A stretch of 56,985 nucleotides of DNA from Spirulina sp. CCY15215. GTDB taxonomy: Bacteria; Cyanobacteriota; Cyanobacteriia; Cyanobacteriales; Spirulinaceae. The stretch is taken from positions 1-56,985 of the forward strand of contig NZ_JACSWA010000535.1 in the NCBI RefSeq assembly GCF_016888125.1. The letters run 5' to 3'. Positions 1 to 9,916 of the stretch are shown here, in pieces. Positions within the stretch are counted from its first letter, which is position 1; the number at the start of each line of letters is the position of its first letter. Position numbers and translations under genes: made by a program. The notes beneath the pieces are model-generated. The model saw only the letters and a list, made by a program, of their open reading frames with translations. It was not told the DNA's origin and searched no databases.

Positions 1-70
1 GACCCAAATAACGTAGTACGCTGGGTACTTAGTCTGGTCAGAATGGCTTGTCAGATTTCTCTTTCAAGCC

Positions 71-1507
71 TCACGCCTTTAGGCTGAGGTTCCTGACCCA
101 TTCTGTATGGAAAGATTCTCCGCGAGGCTTATCAACCCGTTCGTAGGTATGCGCCCCAAAATAATCTCGTTGCGCTTGAGTGAGATTTTGCGGGAGGCGA
201 TCGCGGCGATAGCTGTCAAAGTAATCCAAAGAAGCACTAAATGCGGGTACGGCGATCCCGGTACTATTGGCGACAACTAACACATCTCGCCATGCTTGCT
301 GGCGATCGAGAATACTTTGTTTGAATTCTGGTGCCAAGAGTAAATTGGGTAAGTTGGGATTTTCAGTGAAAGCATTCTTGATTTTATCAAGAAAACCCGC
401 TTGAATGATACAGCCCCCTTTCCAAATGCGAGCATCTTCAGCCAAATTGAGATTGTAGCCTTTCTCCTCAGAAGCCTTCCTTAATAAAGCCATTCCTTGA
501 GCATAGGAACACATTTTGGAACAATACAAAGCATCTTTTACTTTGTTGATAAACTCTTTCTTATCGCCAGTAAAAGGAGTTGTAGTAGCCGTAATTTCTT
601 GGGATGCTGCAACTCGTTCCTCCTTATAAGAAGACATGATACGGGCATTGACTGCGGCAAAAATTGTGGGAATAGCTACCCCTAATTCTAACGCACTCAC
701 CACCGTCCAGCGTCCCGTCCCTTTTTGTCCCGCCGCATCAAGAATGAAATCGAGTAAATGAGTATTGGACTCTTTATCGACATATTTGAAAATATCTGCT
801 GTAATTTCAATCAAGAAGGAGTTTAACTCATCTGTGGTATTCCATTCAGCAAAGATTTCATGGAGTTCTTGATTGCTCAATCCCAAACAAGATTTTAGGA
901 GATCGTAGGCTTCGGCAATTAACTGCATATCGCCGTATTCAATGCCATTGTGAACCATTTTAACATAGTGACCTGCGCCTCCGGGTCCGATGAAAGTAAC
1001 GCAAGGACCATCATCAACTTGGGCAGCAATTTTAGTTAGAATGGGTTCAAGTTCTTTATAAGCTGCTTCTGTTCCTCCTGGCATCAAACTAGGACCTTTT
1101 AAGGCACCTTCTTCACCTCCACTAACACCCATCCCCACAAATCCAAGTCCAGTGGCTTCTAATTCTTGGGTGCGTCGTTCGGTATCATCATAAAGGGAAT
1201 TTCCGCCGTCAATAATCATGTCTCCTTTTTCGAGGAGAGGTTTTAATTGTTGGATAACAGCATCAACAGGTTTACCTGCTTTTACCATGACTAAAACTTT
1301 GCGGGGAGGTTCGAGTAATTTCACGAATTCTTCAAGGGAATAAGCCGCTTTTACGTCTTTTCCTTGGGCCCGCGTTTCCATAAATGCTTTTGTTTTGCTT
1401 TCGGTTCGGTTATAAACTGCAATGGGAAAACCTCGACTTTCTACATTCAGAGCCAAGTTTTCTCCCATTACTGCCAAACCGATAACACCAAAGGTTCGTT
1501 TCGTCAT
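71..1507 (-). CDS. gnd: 6-phosphogluconate dehydrogenase (decarboxylating)
   Basis: The product is 478 residues, normal for the long NADP-dependent 6-phosphogluconate dehydrogenase. This enzyme oxidatively decarboxylates 6-phosphogluconate to ribulose 5-phosphate in the oxidative pentose phosphate pathway, in the cytosol. The N-terminus carries the Rossmann signature GVIGLAVMGENLALN and NRT at the NADP 2'-phosphate site. The substrate signature GGNSLYDDTERR is present. The C-terminal helical domain holds the catalytic region GPGGAGHYVKMVHNGIEYGD (conserved Lys and Asn-Gly-Ile-Glu) and KGTGRW. The ATG at 1505-1507 starts directly at the Rossmann fold. The gene stands alone and is divergent from the transporter downstream of 1700. 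In cyanobacteria it serves dark sugar catabolism, as does the glucokinase at 11 kb. Confidence 0.97.
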   Translation of the reverse strand: MTKRTFGVIGLAVMGENLALNVESRGFPIAVYNRTESKTKAFMETRAQGKDVKAAYSLEEFVKLLEPPRKVLVMVKAGKPVDAVIQQLKPLLEKGDMIIDGGNSLYDDTERRTQELEATGLGFVGMGVSGGEEGALKGPSLMPGGTEAAYKELEPILTKIAAQVDDGPCVTFIGPGGAGHYVKMVHNGIEYGDMQLIAEAYDLLKSCLGLSNQELHEIFAEWNTTDELNSFLIEITADIFKYVDKESNTHLLDFILDAAGQKGTGRWTVVSALELGVAIPTIFAAVNARIMSSYKEERVAASQEITATTTPFTGDKKEFINKVKDALYCSKMCSYAQGMALLRKASEEKGYNLNLAEDARIWKGGCIIQAGFLDKIKNAFTENPNLPNLLLAPEFKQSILDRQQAWRDVLVVANSTGIAVPAFSASLDYFDSYRRDRLPQNLTQAQRDYFGAHTYERVDKPRGESFHTEWVRNLSLKA

Positions 1508-1756
1508 AAGTCCTCTATAAGTCCTCTATGTAAGAATTCTGAATTGTTAACAATTGGAAGTTTTACTTCTAAAATTTGTCAATCTTGTCTATCTTAGCTC
1601 GATCTTTGAAATTATCATATAAAGAAGAAATTAAATATTAATTGTCGTGCTGATATTTGCCAGAAAAAACGTAATTTAAGGCACAATAAATATTAAAAAT
1701 TGTTTAAGATTGAAAGAAAAAAGACAACTAAAGCAAGATTTCTCAATGACCAAATT

Positions 1757-2914
1757 ATGAGCGAAACAATTGAAAAGACTCAGAGGGCGATCGCAGCCCC
1801 ATCTCGCCTTCATTATTGGCTGGGGGCGATCGCCTTGGTTTATTTGCTTCTCGTGGCGGTAGGGGCGATCGGGGCGGGGTTTCAGGCAGTGGCAGGAGAG
1901 AGGGCAATAGATTTGTTTGCCTTTGCGACTAATCCTTTTGCGGGATTAATTGTGGGGATGTTGGCGACGGCTTTAATTCAATCTTCTAGTACAGTTACAT
2001 CAATTATCGTGGGGTTGGTGGCGGGGGGTTTGCCTGTTTCTCTGGCGGTGCCGATGATTATGGGGTCTAATATTGGCACGACAATTACCAATACTCTTGT
2101 TAGTTTGGGTCACATTCGCGAGAAGGAGGAGTTTCAACGGGCATTTGCGGCGGCGACAATTCACGATTTCTTTAATTTTATTGCGGTGGCTATCTTTCTA
2201 CCGTTGGAGATTTTTACTCACTTTTTTGAGAAAATGGCGCGAATCTTGGGGGGTTTCTTGGTTGGAGAAATTGCGATGGATGCGGAGAAATTTAATTTAA
2301 TTGCTGCTGTCACGTCTCCCGTTGAAGGGATTTTAGCCGCGATCGCCAATTCATTTCCCGATCCTTTTAATGGGATAATCTTAATTATTTTCGGTATTGT
2401 GGCGATTTTTCTTGCCATTTTCTATTTGGGCAAACTCTTAAAAGAGTTGTTGGTGGGAAAAGCTAAGGAAATGTTAGAAGGGGCGATCGGATCGGGAGCA
2501 TTAAAAGGAATTTTTTCTGGTATGCTAGTGACGATTTTTGTGCAATCTTCTTCTACAACGACGAGTTTAATTGTCCCTTTAGCTGGGACGGGATTTTTAA
2601 CGTTAGAACAGGTTTATCCTTTTACGTTAGGGGCAAATATTGGTACTTGCATTACTGCGACAATTGCAGCAACAGCAGTCACTACAAATCAGTTACCAGC
2701 TTTAGAAATTGCTTTGGTGCATTTACTTTACAATGCGATCGGAGTGATTCTGATTTATGGTCTTCCTTTTTTAAGAAATATTCCGCTTTTCGGAGCAAAA
2801 ATGTTGGCAAAGGTGGCTTGTCAGCAAAAAATTTGGGCTTTTGTTTATATTTTCTCTGCTTTTTTTCTCCTTCCCGGTTTCTGTTTGGGGGTGACATTGT
2901 GGATGGAATCTTAA
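1757..2914 (+). CDS. Na/Pi cotransporter family protein (NptA-like)
   Basis: Integral membrane protein of the sodium:phosphate symporter family (SLC34/NptA type). Two inverted copies of the family's QSSS motif are visible, ALIQSSSTVTSI near residue 65 and FVQSSSTTTSLIVPLAG near 260, each beside a GSNIGTT or GANIGTC motif. That is the internal repeat of this fold. About 8-9 hydrophobic segments are visible. I chose the ATG at 1757 (MSETIEKTQ, 385 residues). The frame stays open to a TTG at 1700, but the extra 19 residues are basic and unlike a membrane-protein start. There is no C-terminal PhoU domain, unlike longer YjbB-type relatives. The likely role is phosphate uptake or export with sodium. 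Substrate is inferred from family only. Confidence 0.88.
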   Translation: MSETIEKTQRAIAAPSRLHYWLGAIALVYLLLVAVGAIGAGFQAVAGERAIDLFAFATNPFAGLIVGMLATALIQSSSTVTSIIVGLVAGGLPVSLAVPMIMGSNIGTTITNTLVSLGHIREKEEFQRAFAAATIHDFFNFIAVAIFLPLEIFTHFFEKMARILGGFLVGEIAMDAEKFNLIAAVTSPVEGILAAIANSFPDPFNGIILIIFGIVAIFLAIFYLGKLLKELLVGKAKEMLEGAIGSGALKGIFSGMLVTIFVQSSSTTTSLIVPLAGTGFLTLEQVYPFTLGANIGTCITATIAATAVTTNQLPALEIALVHLLYNAIGVILIYGLPFLRNIPLFGAKMLAKVACQQKIWAFVYIFSAFFLLPGFCLGVTLWMES

Positions 2915-3048
2915 ATTGGTTTTATCTCTTTTAGTAATTGGTGCGCGATCGCCTTTTACATATTAGTATTTTTATCGATTCACCTTAACAGCACCCATAG
3001 ACTGGTATAATAATATCGAGAACATTAAGCCTGCATTTGTTCCGATCG

Positions 3049-3918
3049 ATGAGAAAATCGCAAAGTGCAAGTCAGAAAATTCCTCGCTTTAGCGCTATTA
3101 TTGCTAGTTTGATGCGGTTGGCGATCGCAGGGGCGATCTGTGGTAGTTTTGGGCTGATAGTGTTACAATCAGCCGATCGCGCGGAAGGAAAAGAGAGGCG
3201 ATCGCATTTTTCTAGCGTAACTTTAGTTAGTTGGCTGGGAATGAGTATCACTTTTTGGAGTTTAGGGGAATATTTCCAGTATCAAAGAAAGCGTGACGGG
3301 ACAATATTACGCGATCGCCTTCACGTTATGGAAAGTTTTTGGCAGGAACAAAAACAAGATAATCTAGAGTTGCAGAAGCGTTTAACTGGCGATCTCCAAG
3401 AATGGGAAAATGCGATCGCCAATTATCAAGTGCAATTATCGGAACAAATACAGCAACAACAAGAATTAGCGCAAGAATTAGCACAAACTCAAAAAGTTTT
3501 AAAACACAAAGAAGATATTCCGACGATCGACTATGCTATTGCTGAAAATGAAAATTTGCTACAAGAAAAGAATGATCTGACTCAAGAGTTAATATCGGCA
3601 AAAGCACAGATTTGGCATCTAAAAAAGGCGATCGCGTCAGATAATTCTGAGAATGATATCGTTATAAATGATGAGGTAATTGATAATAAATCGAATGCGA
3701 TCCGTCTATCTGAATTAACAGGCATTTCTGGAGATCGTGCAGTTAGTGCTTTAATGAAGTTAGGGTTTGCACGCGATCGGCAAACAGGGGATCATGTTAT
3801 TCTGAAAAGACATCTAAATTGTACAATCCCCCTGAAATCAGAACTTTCTCCAGCAACTCTTAAAAGTGCATTACGTCAAGGGAATGTGAATCTTGATGAA
3901 TTCCTCGATAGTTTATAG
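3049..3918 (+). CDS. Membrane-anchored coiled-coil protein with C-terminal HicA-like domain
   Basis: 289 residues from the ATG at 3049 (a TTG at 3037 is also open). Residues about 20-45 and 60-80 are hydrophobic (LMRLAIAGAICGSFGLIVLQ and WLGMSITFWSLGEYF), giving a two-pass membrane anchor. Residues about 90-205 are rich in Gln, Glu, Leu and Lys in a coiled-coil pattern. The last 70 residues read like a HicA toxin domain: LSELTGISGDRAVSALMKLGF, then RQTGDHVILKR, then a TLKSALRQ...DEFLDSL tail. HicA proteins are small mRNA interferases with a dsRBD fold whose catalytic histidine sits in the G-S-H-x-I position; here it is GDHVILK. No HicB antitoxin lies next to it. Whether the domain cleaves RNA or only binds nucleic acid is open. 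It converges on and overlaps by 6 bp the next reverse-strand gene. Confidence 0.7.
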   Translation: MRKSQSASQKIPRFSAIIASLMRLAIAGAICGSFGLIVLQSADRAEGKERRSHFSSVTLVSWLGMSITFWSLGEYFQYQRKRDGTILRDRLHVMESFWQEQKQDNLELQKRLTGDLQEWENAIANYQVQLSEQIQQQQELAQELAQTQKVLKHKEDIPTIDYAIAENENLLQEKNDLTQELISAKAQIWHLKKAIASDNSENDIVINDEVIDNKSNAIRLSELTGISGDRAVSALMKLGFARDRQTGDHVILKRHLNCTIPLKSELSPATLKSALRQGNVNLDEFLDSL

Positions 3919-4779
3919 TAATTGTCTCAAATAGCGAGAAATTCCCATTAATTTCCCCAAACTAATTTGCGGTTTAATGGGTAATAAAATAAGTCCATAA
4001 ATGAACACGCGAAAAAAGCGAAAAAGAAAAATAGAAAGAGGGGCATATTTGTTTAAAGTTAAAAGGTAACTATAGGTGCTATGTTCTAACTTTTTCTGGA
4101 TATTGCGATTTGTAATTGAGGAAGGATAATGCACGATCGCCATGCGATCGGTAATTGCAATTTGATGTCCTTCTTGACGATAACGCTGACAAAAATCAAA
4201 GTCTTCATAATAGAGAAAATATTGCGGATCGAATTGGGGACAAATAGAAAACTTCTCAAAATTAATTAATAAGCTACAGCCACTAATCCAATCACAAATA
4301 ACATAAGGTTCTTCAGAAGCGCGATCGATTAAATTTTCTTCAATAATAGCACCACGACTGGGGATAAATTTTCCTCCTGCAAACCAAATCTTTTCTTCTG
4401 GAGTATAAATCACGGTACCTAAAATAGAGATATGGGCATATTGAGAGAAAAATGGTTCTACTTGTTCTAAAGTATTTTTAGGTAAGATTGTGTCAGGATT
4501 AATCAGCCAGACAATTGCATTGCGATCGCGCTTCCAAATCCAGTTTAAACCCACATTACAGCCATTGCCAAAACCAATATTTTTCTCTGTTTCTAAAACG
4601 AATACTTTCTCGGATTCTAATGTTTTAATAGTATCATCTTCGGGAGAATTATTAATAATAACAAATTGACAAAAAATGTTTGAAATAGACCCACAGGATT
4701 TGATAAGTCGCTCAATTAAATCAGTTGAATTGTAATTAACAACTACTAAATAAATATTTTTGTTCATTATTTTGTTCAT
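3913..4779 (-). CDS. Glycosyltransferase family 2 (rhamnosyltransferase-like)
   Basis: 288 residues with a GT-A fold. The N-terminus VVVNYNSTDLIERLI and the DxD-like VWLINPDTILP carry the nucleotide-sugar and metal site. YYEDFDFCQRYRQEGHQI is the typical ED base motif of rhamnosyl/galactosyl GT2 enzymes. The C-terminus has one or two hydrophobic segments (LFRFFRVFIYGLILLPIKP), suggesting membrane association. It lies 15 bp downstream of the nucleotidyltransferase gene on the same strand, so the two are probably co-transcribed and serve sugar-polymer synthesis. The donor sugar cannot be read from sequence. An ATG at 4767 (MNKNIYLV) is an equally good start. Confidence 0.88.
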   Translation of the reverse strand: MNKIMNKNIYLVVVNYNSTDLIERLIKSCGSISNIFCQFVIINNSPEDDTIKTLESEKVFVLETEKNIGFGNGCNVGLNWIWKRDRNAIVWLINPDTILPKNTLEQVEPFFSQYAHISILGTVIYTPEEKIWFAGGKFIPSRGAIIEENLIDRASEEPYVICDWISGCSLLINFEKFSICPQFDPQYFLYYEDFDFCQRYRQEGHQIAITDRMAIVHYPSSITNRNIQKKLEHSTYSYLLTLNKYAPLSIFLFRFFRVFIYGLILLPIKPQISLGKLMGISRYLRQLL

Positions 4780-4794
4780 TATTTTACCATTATT

Positions 4795-5871
4795 TTAAGA
4801 CATTAACTCAATCTTACAATCATCTCCAATCATAAAACGAATAGCTTTTGGGCGCTTAGAAGCCAGAATTAATTGGGCGCGTTGTCCAATTAAACTATCC
4901 ACAATACGTTGGTGAATATTAACAATTTTAGCACCGGATAAAATAACACTATGATCGATATCTGTATCGATAAGCGTAACATTATCAGCAATACTACTAT
5001 AAGGACCGATAAAACAATTTTCTAGGTGACAATTTTCGCCAACGATCGCGGGACCGCGTATGGTACAATTAATTAATTGCGTTCCTTTCCCCACTTCAAC
5101 GCGCCCATAGATCTGAGAATCTGAGTCTAGATTACCAGCAATTTTTGTTTCTAGAAAATCATCTAAAACAATGTGATTTGCTTCAAGGAGATCGTCTTTT
5201 TTCCCTGTATCCAACCACCATCCCGATAATTGCATTGCTTGAACATTATACTGTCGATCGATTAAAGTTTGGATCGCGTCAGTAATTTCTAATTCTCCTC
5301 GCGGGGAAGACTTAATTTCTGCGATCGCCTGATGAATAGTGCGATCGAAAAAATAAACCCCAACTAACGCTAAATTAGACTGTGGATCTTTCGGCTTTTC
5401 GATTAACTGTAAAAGTCTGCCGCGATCGTCCATCTTTGCGACTCCAAAAGCACTCGGATTTTTAACTTCGTGTAGTAAAATTAATCCATTTAATTGTTGT
5501 TGTTGAAACTTAGCGAGAAATTCTTGTAGGCGATCGCGAATCAAATTATCCCCCAAATATAAAACAAAAGGAGAATCCTGGAGAAAACTTTGAGAAACTT
5601 TAACAGCATGAGCCAGTCCTGCGGGTTCTTCTTGCAGAATATAAGTTATCTTAACACCAAAACGACTCCCATTTCCCGTTTTTGCCTTGACTTCTTCTCC
5701 CGTTTCTGGACTAATAACAATACCGATCTCGTTAATTCCCGCCGCCGCGATCGCCTCAATTCCATACCATAAAATCGGCTTATTGGCAACAGGTACGAGT
5801 TGTTTTGCTCCTGTATAAGTTAAGGGACGCAAGCGAGTTCCTTTTCCACCCGAGAGAATTAATGCTTTCAC
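4795..5871 (-). CDS. Glucose-1-phosphate thymidylyltransferase, long form
   Basis: 358 residues. The N-terminal nucleotidyltransferase signature [21 protein letters not shown], followed by [17 protein letters not shown], is diagnostic. LYLGDNLI carries the metal-binding Asp. The C-terminal ~110 residues hold hexapeptide-like left-handed beta-helix repeats ([36 protein letters not shown]). That is the architecture of the longer archaeal/actinobacterial-type RmlA rather than the 290-residue enterobacterial RmlA. It makes dTDP-glucose or a related NDP-sugar. Its start overlaps the end of rlmN by 4 bp (ATGA), so it is translationally coupled; the glycosyltransferase follows. rmlB, rmlC and rmlD are not in this window. 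Confidence 0.88.
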   Translation of the reverse strand: MKALILSGGKGTRLRPLTYTGAKQLVPVANKPILWYGIEAIAAAGINEIGIVISPETGEEVKAKTGNGSRFGVKITYILQEEPAGLAHAVKVSQSFLQDSPFVLYLGDNLIRDRLQEFLAKFQQQQLNGLILLHEVKNPSAFGVAKMDDRGRLLQLIEKPKDPQSNLALVGVYFFDRTIHQAIAEIKSSPRGELEITDAIQTLIDRQYNVQAMQLSGWWLDTGKKDDLLEANHIVLDDFLETKIAGNLDSDSQIYGRVEVGKGTQLINCTIRGPAIVGENCHLENCFIGPYSSIADNVTLIDTDIDHSVILSGAKIVNIHQRIVDSLIGQRAQLILASKRPKAIRFMIGDDCKIELMS

Positions 5872-6941
5872 TTTACCTCCGAATGTGTCAGTTCTGGAGT
5901 AACAGTTGAAGCCCTGAGTTGTCCGCAGGCCGCATCAGCTTCTAAACCTCGAGAATAGCGAATGCTAACCGCTATTTTATACTGTTCGAGGGTATGTTTA
6001 AACTGTTGGATGCTGTGGGTATTCGGACGTTGATAATCTGCTTCAGAAATGGGATTGTAGGGGATTAAATTAACATGACTTTGCAATCCTTGAATCAATT
6101 TTGCTAATTCGATCGCCTGTTGAGGATCATCATTCACTCCCGCAAGCAGAATATATTCAAAAGTAACTCGCCGACCCGTCATATTGACATATTTACGACA
6201 ATCTGCCATAAGTTTTTCAAGGGAATAGTGGTTAGCACTGGGAATTAATTGGGTTCTTAATTTTTGGTTAGGTGCATGGAGACTTACCGCAAAAGTAATT
6301 TGTAAATGGTGTTCCGCGAGTTGGCGAATGCGATGGGGAACTCCTACCGTAGAAATAACCAGCGATCGCTGACCGATCCCCACATCTTCATTCAAAGTTT
6401 TGACCGAAGCCACCACTTCTTCTAAGTTTAATAAAGGTTCTCCCATGCCCATAAAGACGACATTAGAAACCCTCTGTTGAAAATCCTCCTGTACTGTCAG
6501 AACCTGATCGACAATTTCCCATGCTTTCAGACTGCGGAGAAATTCGCCTTTTCCCGTGGCGCAAAAATCGCAGGTCATGGGACAGCCAACTTGGGAAGAA
6601 ACGCACACCGTGAGGCGTTTTTCCGTGGGAATACCAACAGTTTCTACGATCGCATCATCTTCCAGACGCAAGAGATATTTACGGGTTTGATCTGGGGCGA
6701 TACTTTTATGATGGATCTGCGATCGCCCAATTTTAACCCCCTTGAGTTCCTCTCGCCACTGTTTGGGAAAGACAGTAATATCAACAAGCGATCGCGCCCC
6801 TTTTTGGTATAACCATTGATGAAGCTGCTTCCCGCGATAGGGAGGCTGACCCTGCGATCGCACCCATTCCGTCAATTGCGCTAGAGATTGTCCCAATAAA
6901 ACATCATCTTGTTTGGGTTTTTCTTGTACTGGTACAGTCAT
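5868..6941 (-). CDS. rlmN: 23S rRNA (adenine2503-C2)-methyltransferase RlmN
   Basis: Radical-SAM enzyme of 357 residues that methylates C2 of A2503 in 23S rRNA (and A37 in some tRNAs) through a methyl-cysteine intermediate. The [4Fe-4S] motif is in [17 protein letters not shown] (CxxxCxxC). [12 protein letters not shown] is the conserved SAM-binding GEP region. SLHAPN and the C-terminal Cys-containing DAACGQL, where the methylated cysteine lies, are also present. The length is standard for the family. It is the first gene of a reverse-strand run with the nucleotidyltransferase and glycosyltransferase. That coupling looks like local gene packing rather than a functional link. Confidence 0.96.
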   Translation of the reverse strand: MTVPVQEKPKQDDVLLGQSLAQLTEWVRSQGQPPYRGKQLHQWLYQKGARSLVDITVFPKQWREELKGVKIGRSQIHHKSIAPDQTRKYLLRLEDDAIVETVGIPTEKRLTVCVSSQVGCPMTCDFCATGKGEFLRSLKAWEIVDQVLTVQEDFQQRVSNVVFMGMGEPLLNLEEVVASVKTLNEDVGIGQRSLVISTVGVPHRIRQLAEHHLQITFAVSLHAPNQKLRTQLIPSANHYSLEKLMADCRKYVNMTGRRVTFEYILLAGVNDDPQQAIELAKLIQGLQSHVNLIPYNPISEADYQRPNTHSIQQFKHTLEQYKIAVSIRYSRGLEADAACGQLRASTVTPELTHSEVK

Positions 6942-7203
6942 TCCTTAAAATTCAGACTCCCTAACGGCATCGTTTCCTATTGTGACCGATCGGGGCGGGA
7001 TTAGCATGGGAATATCTGGGACGCGATCGCCTTGTAGGAATTTGTCGGTAGTTTTCCCTTGTTATTGCGATCGGTTTTTCCTCGGTGTTTACACTTATAT
7101 ACAAACTGTGGATTGTTTCCCTTTTTACTGTTGCGAAATATAAAGCAAACCATGTAAAGTAGAGAGAAACATTTATTTACAATCCCGATTTTAAAAAATT
7201 GAG

Positions 7204-7632
7204 ATGACCAATCGCAATATATTGCTAGTTGAAGATAATATCGCCCATGTGCGCCTTATTAAAGAGGCTTTTAAGGAAAATGGGGGAACCCATCAAATGA
7301 TGAGTGTCAATGATGGGGTAGAAGCGATCGCTTATCTACGACAAGAACGAGATTATACCAGCGTACCCCGTCCCGATATCATTCTCCTCGACTTAAATTT
7401 ACCCAAGAAAAATGGCCATGAAGTCTTGGCAGAAATTAAAGCCGATCCTAACCTCAAACATATTCCCGTACTCATTTTAACAAGCTCTAAAAGAGAGGAT
7501 GATATATTAACCAGTTACGATCTTCACGCAAATTGTTACTTAAATAAATCTGCCAATCTTCAGCATTTATTTGAGGTCGTGCGTAAAATTGAAGATTTTT
7601 GGTTGACCACAACAATGTTGCCTTCAACCTGA
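7204..7632 (+). CDS. Single-domain CheY-like response regulator (Rcp1-like)
   Basis: 142 residues, a lone receiver domain. NILLVEDNIAHVRLIKEAF carries the acidic pocket (Glu-Asp), IILLDLNLPKKNG the phospho-acceptor Asp, VLILTSSKREDD the conserved Ser/Thr region, and LNKSANL the conserved Lys. The N-xx-HVRLI pattern and NLPKKNGHEVL are typical of Rcp1-type partners of cyanobacterial phytochromes and other histidine kinases. No cognate kinase is adjacent. With no output domain it must signal by protein contact. A long palindromic terminator begins 4 bp after its stop. Confidence 0.93.
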   Translation: MTNRNILLVEDNIAHVRLIKEAFKENGGTHQMMSVNDGVEAIAYLRQERDYTSVPRPDIILLDLNLPKKNGHEVLAEIKADPNLKHIPVLILTSSKREDDILTSYDLHANCYLNKSANLQHLFEVVRKIEDFWLTTTMLPST

Positions 7633-7636
7633 ATTA

Positions 7637-7673
7637 GTATCTAAATTAATTAATTATTAATTAATTTAGATAC
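7637..7673. terminator. Bidirectional hairpin between convergent genes
   Basis: A perfect 18-bp inverted repeat with a single central base (left arm GTATCTAAATTAATTAAT) lies between the response regulator stop and the reverse-strand lytic transglycosylase, and covers the latter's stop codon. Its A/T-rich arms give A/T runs in both directions, so it can terminate both transcripts. As a near-perfect palindrome it could also extrude as a cruciform. Confidence 0.7.
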
Positions 7674-9833
7674 TTCTGGGTTATAAATGCGTAAGTAATT
7701 CCAATAATTACTAAAGACAGATTCTACATAATTTTTGGTTTCGCCAAAGGGAATTTTTTCAACAAATTCATCAGAGTCGTTAAAGCCAAACTTTTTAACC
7801 CAGCCGCTTACATTACCCGGACCCGCATTATAACTGGCGATCGCCAACATGGAATTATTTTTATATTCTTCATGAGTATAATTTAAAAACCACGTTCCCA
7901 AGGAAATATTATCTTCTGGATCGATCAAAGAATAGTCCTTCAAAGCGATCTTTTCGGCAATCCATTTTCCCGTTTCCGGCATCACTTGCATTAACCCAGT
8001 TGCCCCCGCCGAAGAGCGAATTTCTGGCTCAAAACGCGACTCTTGGCGAATCAAAGAAACCACCAACATCGGATTAATTTTATGTTCCTTTGACCATTTT
8101 ATAATTGTGTCATTGTAGGGAAAAGGAAATAATGCCTGCCAATATTGCGGCGTTTGACGCAGTGCCAACCATTCCTCCCTTTCCTCTGGTTTTTCTCGCT
8201 CTTTTAAACTCCAAATTAAATTAATACCTTTCAAATAATCCCCAGTAGTTTGTAGTAATAATCCTTCCGTAAATTGTTCTGCAACACTGGGGTCTTGTCG
8301 GTTGCCAAATTCCGCTTGCCAAAGGGTCCAAGCATCCTCATCTTGACCGAGTTGATAGAGTTCTTGGAAGAGTTCCGATCCCGCAGGAGGAGGGGGACGA
8401 AATTGCGGAGGGACAACCTCCGGTTGTTTATCTCGCACAGTGGTAAAACTGCCCACATCCCAACCCAAAAGAGCCGCAGATCGCCAAGCATAATAGGATT
8501 CAGGATGTTTGGCTAGGACGTATTTATAGGCAGCTTGTGCATCTTCAGGGCGGTTGAGACGAGTCGCCCATTTTCCCACCCAAAAGGACGCTTTGGGGGC
8601 TAAATTACTGTTGGAATTGTTGGCAGCAATAGGGTGCGCCCATTTCCATGCTTGAATATATTCTCCTTTTTTGGCATAATTCTGCGCGGTTTCCCAACGG
8701 TAGCGGGCGGCGGCTTCGGACTGGGGATATTGATTGAGGATCAGTTGTTTGGCTTCACTTGCTGCTTTGCCATTCCTCTGTTTTTCGAGGAGTTTCGCTT
8801 TTTCGAGGAGGGCATCCGGGGCGCGATCGCGGTAATTTTGGATAGTGCGATCGAGGTATTGCAAGGCCTCTTGGGGATCGGAAAGTCGCGCCAAGTGGAG
8901 GAGTGCGAGTCCGGTTTCTTCTGCTTGGGGGAACTCTTCCACGAGTTGTTGATAGCTAATTTTGGCTTCCGCTTTACTGTTCCCCAAATCTCGCCCTCGG
9001 GCGGTGCGATAGAGGTTTTCTGAAGTGTTTGGGGCTTTGGCGTAAGCACTACCCGCCTTGCCATATTCCCACTGTTCCCAATAGCCATCGGCGATCGCTT
9101 CCCATTCCTCTGGGGTGAGGCGATCGCGATAATTTTTCACCAAGTAATCGCGAATATCCGTCATACCAGGGGCATCGGGGGTATTTTTGGCCAAAAAGAG
9201 CAGCAATTTGGGCTGATCTAGTTTGCCCTCCAACCCTTTACGAACAATTTCATGGGTGAGGGGGTGTTGGGGATATTCGGCAATGGCGCGATCGCCGTAT
9301 TGGGGATCGTATTCGGTCAAATGGTAGTATGCCTCAGCCACTGCGAGGGAATCAGGATAGGTCTCAATCAGGCTCTCTAGGGTTGTTTTTGAGCGATCGA
9401 GTTCATTGGTCAATTCGTAAGCTCTCGCCCGTTTGAGGAGGATATAGGGGGCAAGGAGAGGATATTCATCTTCAAGATCGTTCAATAAACGCAGGGCTTT
9501 ACCCCCTTCCAATTGAGCGAGGTGATCGATCGCCAGTAAGTAGCGGGCGCGACTGCGTTCGATGGAAGGGCGATCGCTCAAGGCAATTTCATCTAATTGG
9601 ACGGCACGGGCTTCGGAAGAGAGGAGGACGAGGGGGAGGACAGAAGAGCGATCGTCGGCGGGTTTGGGGGCAATTTTACCCACAGGGAGAAGGTTCTGCT
9701 CGGCGATCCACTGTTCAATGCGAGCGAATGCCCCCTGTTTTTGTGCCAATATGAAACCCGAACCGAGAATCGCGGCGATCGCGATACTCGTACTAATGGT
9801 TAGGAATGTTTGAATGGGTCGTCCTTTTTGCAT
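7650..9833 (-). CDS. Soluble lytic murein transglycosylase (Slt70-like)
   Basis: 727 residues. An N-terminal hydrophobic segment (FLTISTSIAIAAILGSGFILA) acts as signal or anchor. About 450 residues of alpha-superhelical TPR-like repeats follow, as in the Slt70 U and L domains. The C-terminal ~170 residues are the SLT lysozyme-like domain: LIRQESRFEPEIRS with the catalytic Glu, SSAGATGLMQVMP, and SYNAGPGNV. It cleaves the MurNAc-GlcNAc bond of peptidoglycan with 1,6-anhydro ring formation, in the periplasm. A role in cell-wall turnover or septum processing follows from the family. It is a single gene, divergent from the cheW fragment. Confidence 0.92.
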   Translation of the reverse strand: MQKGRPIQTFLTISTSIAIAAILGSGFILAQKQGAFARIEQWIAEQNLLPVGKIAPKPADDRSSVLPLVLLSSEARAVQLDEIALSDRPSIERSRARYLLAIDHLAQLEGGKALRLLNDLEDEYPLLAPYILLKRARAYELTNELDRSKTTLESLIETYPDSLAVAEAYYHLTEYDPQYGDRAIAEYPQHPLTHEIVRKGLEGKLDQPKLLLFLAKNTPDAPGMTDIRDYLVKNYRDRLTPEEWEAIADGYWEQWEYGKAGSAYAKAPNTSENLYRTARGRDLGNSKAEAKISYQQLVEEFPQAEETGLALLHLARLSDPQEALQYLDRTIQNYRDRAPDALLEKAKLLEKQRNGKAASEAKQLILNQYPQSEAAARYRWETAQNYAKKGEYIQAWKWAHPIAANNSNSNLAPKASFWVGKWATRLNRPEDAQAAYKYVLAKHPESYYAWRSAALLGWDVGSFTTVRDKQPEVVPPQFRPPPPAGSELFQELYQLGQDEDAWTLWQAEFGNRQDPSVAEQFTEGLLLQTTGDYLKGINLIWSLKEREKPEEREEWLALRQTPQYWQALFPFPYNDTIIKWSKEHKINPMLVVSLIRQESRFEPEIRSSAGATGLMQVMPETGKWIAEKIALKDYSLIDPEDNISLGTWFLNYTHEEYKNNSMLAIASYNAGPGNVSGWVKKFGFNDSDEFVEKIPFGETKNYVESVFSNYWNYLRIYNPEVSKLINN

Positions 9834-9916
9834 TCATCTGTCCTCATCGAAACCTCTCAACATAATACCCTAGTTGGATTGGGTATTCTAGAAATAAAAG
9901 CGCGTAGTTTTTCGTC

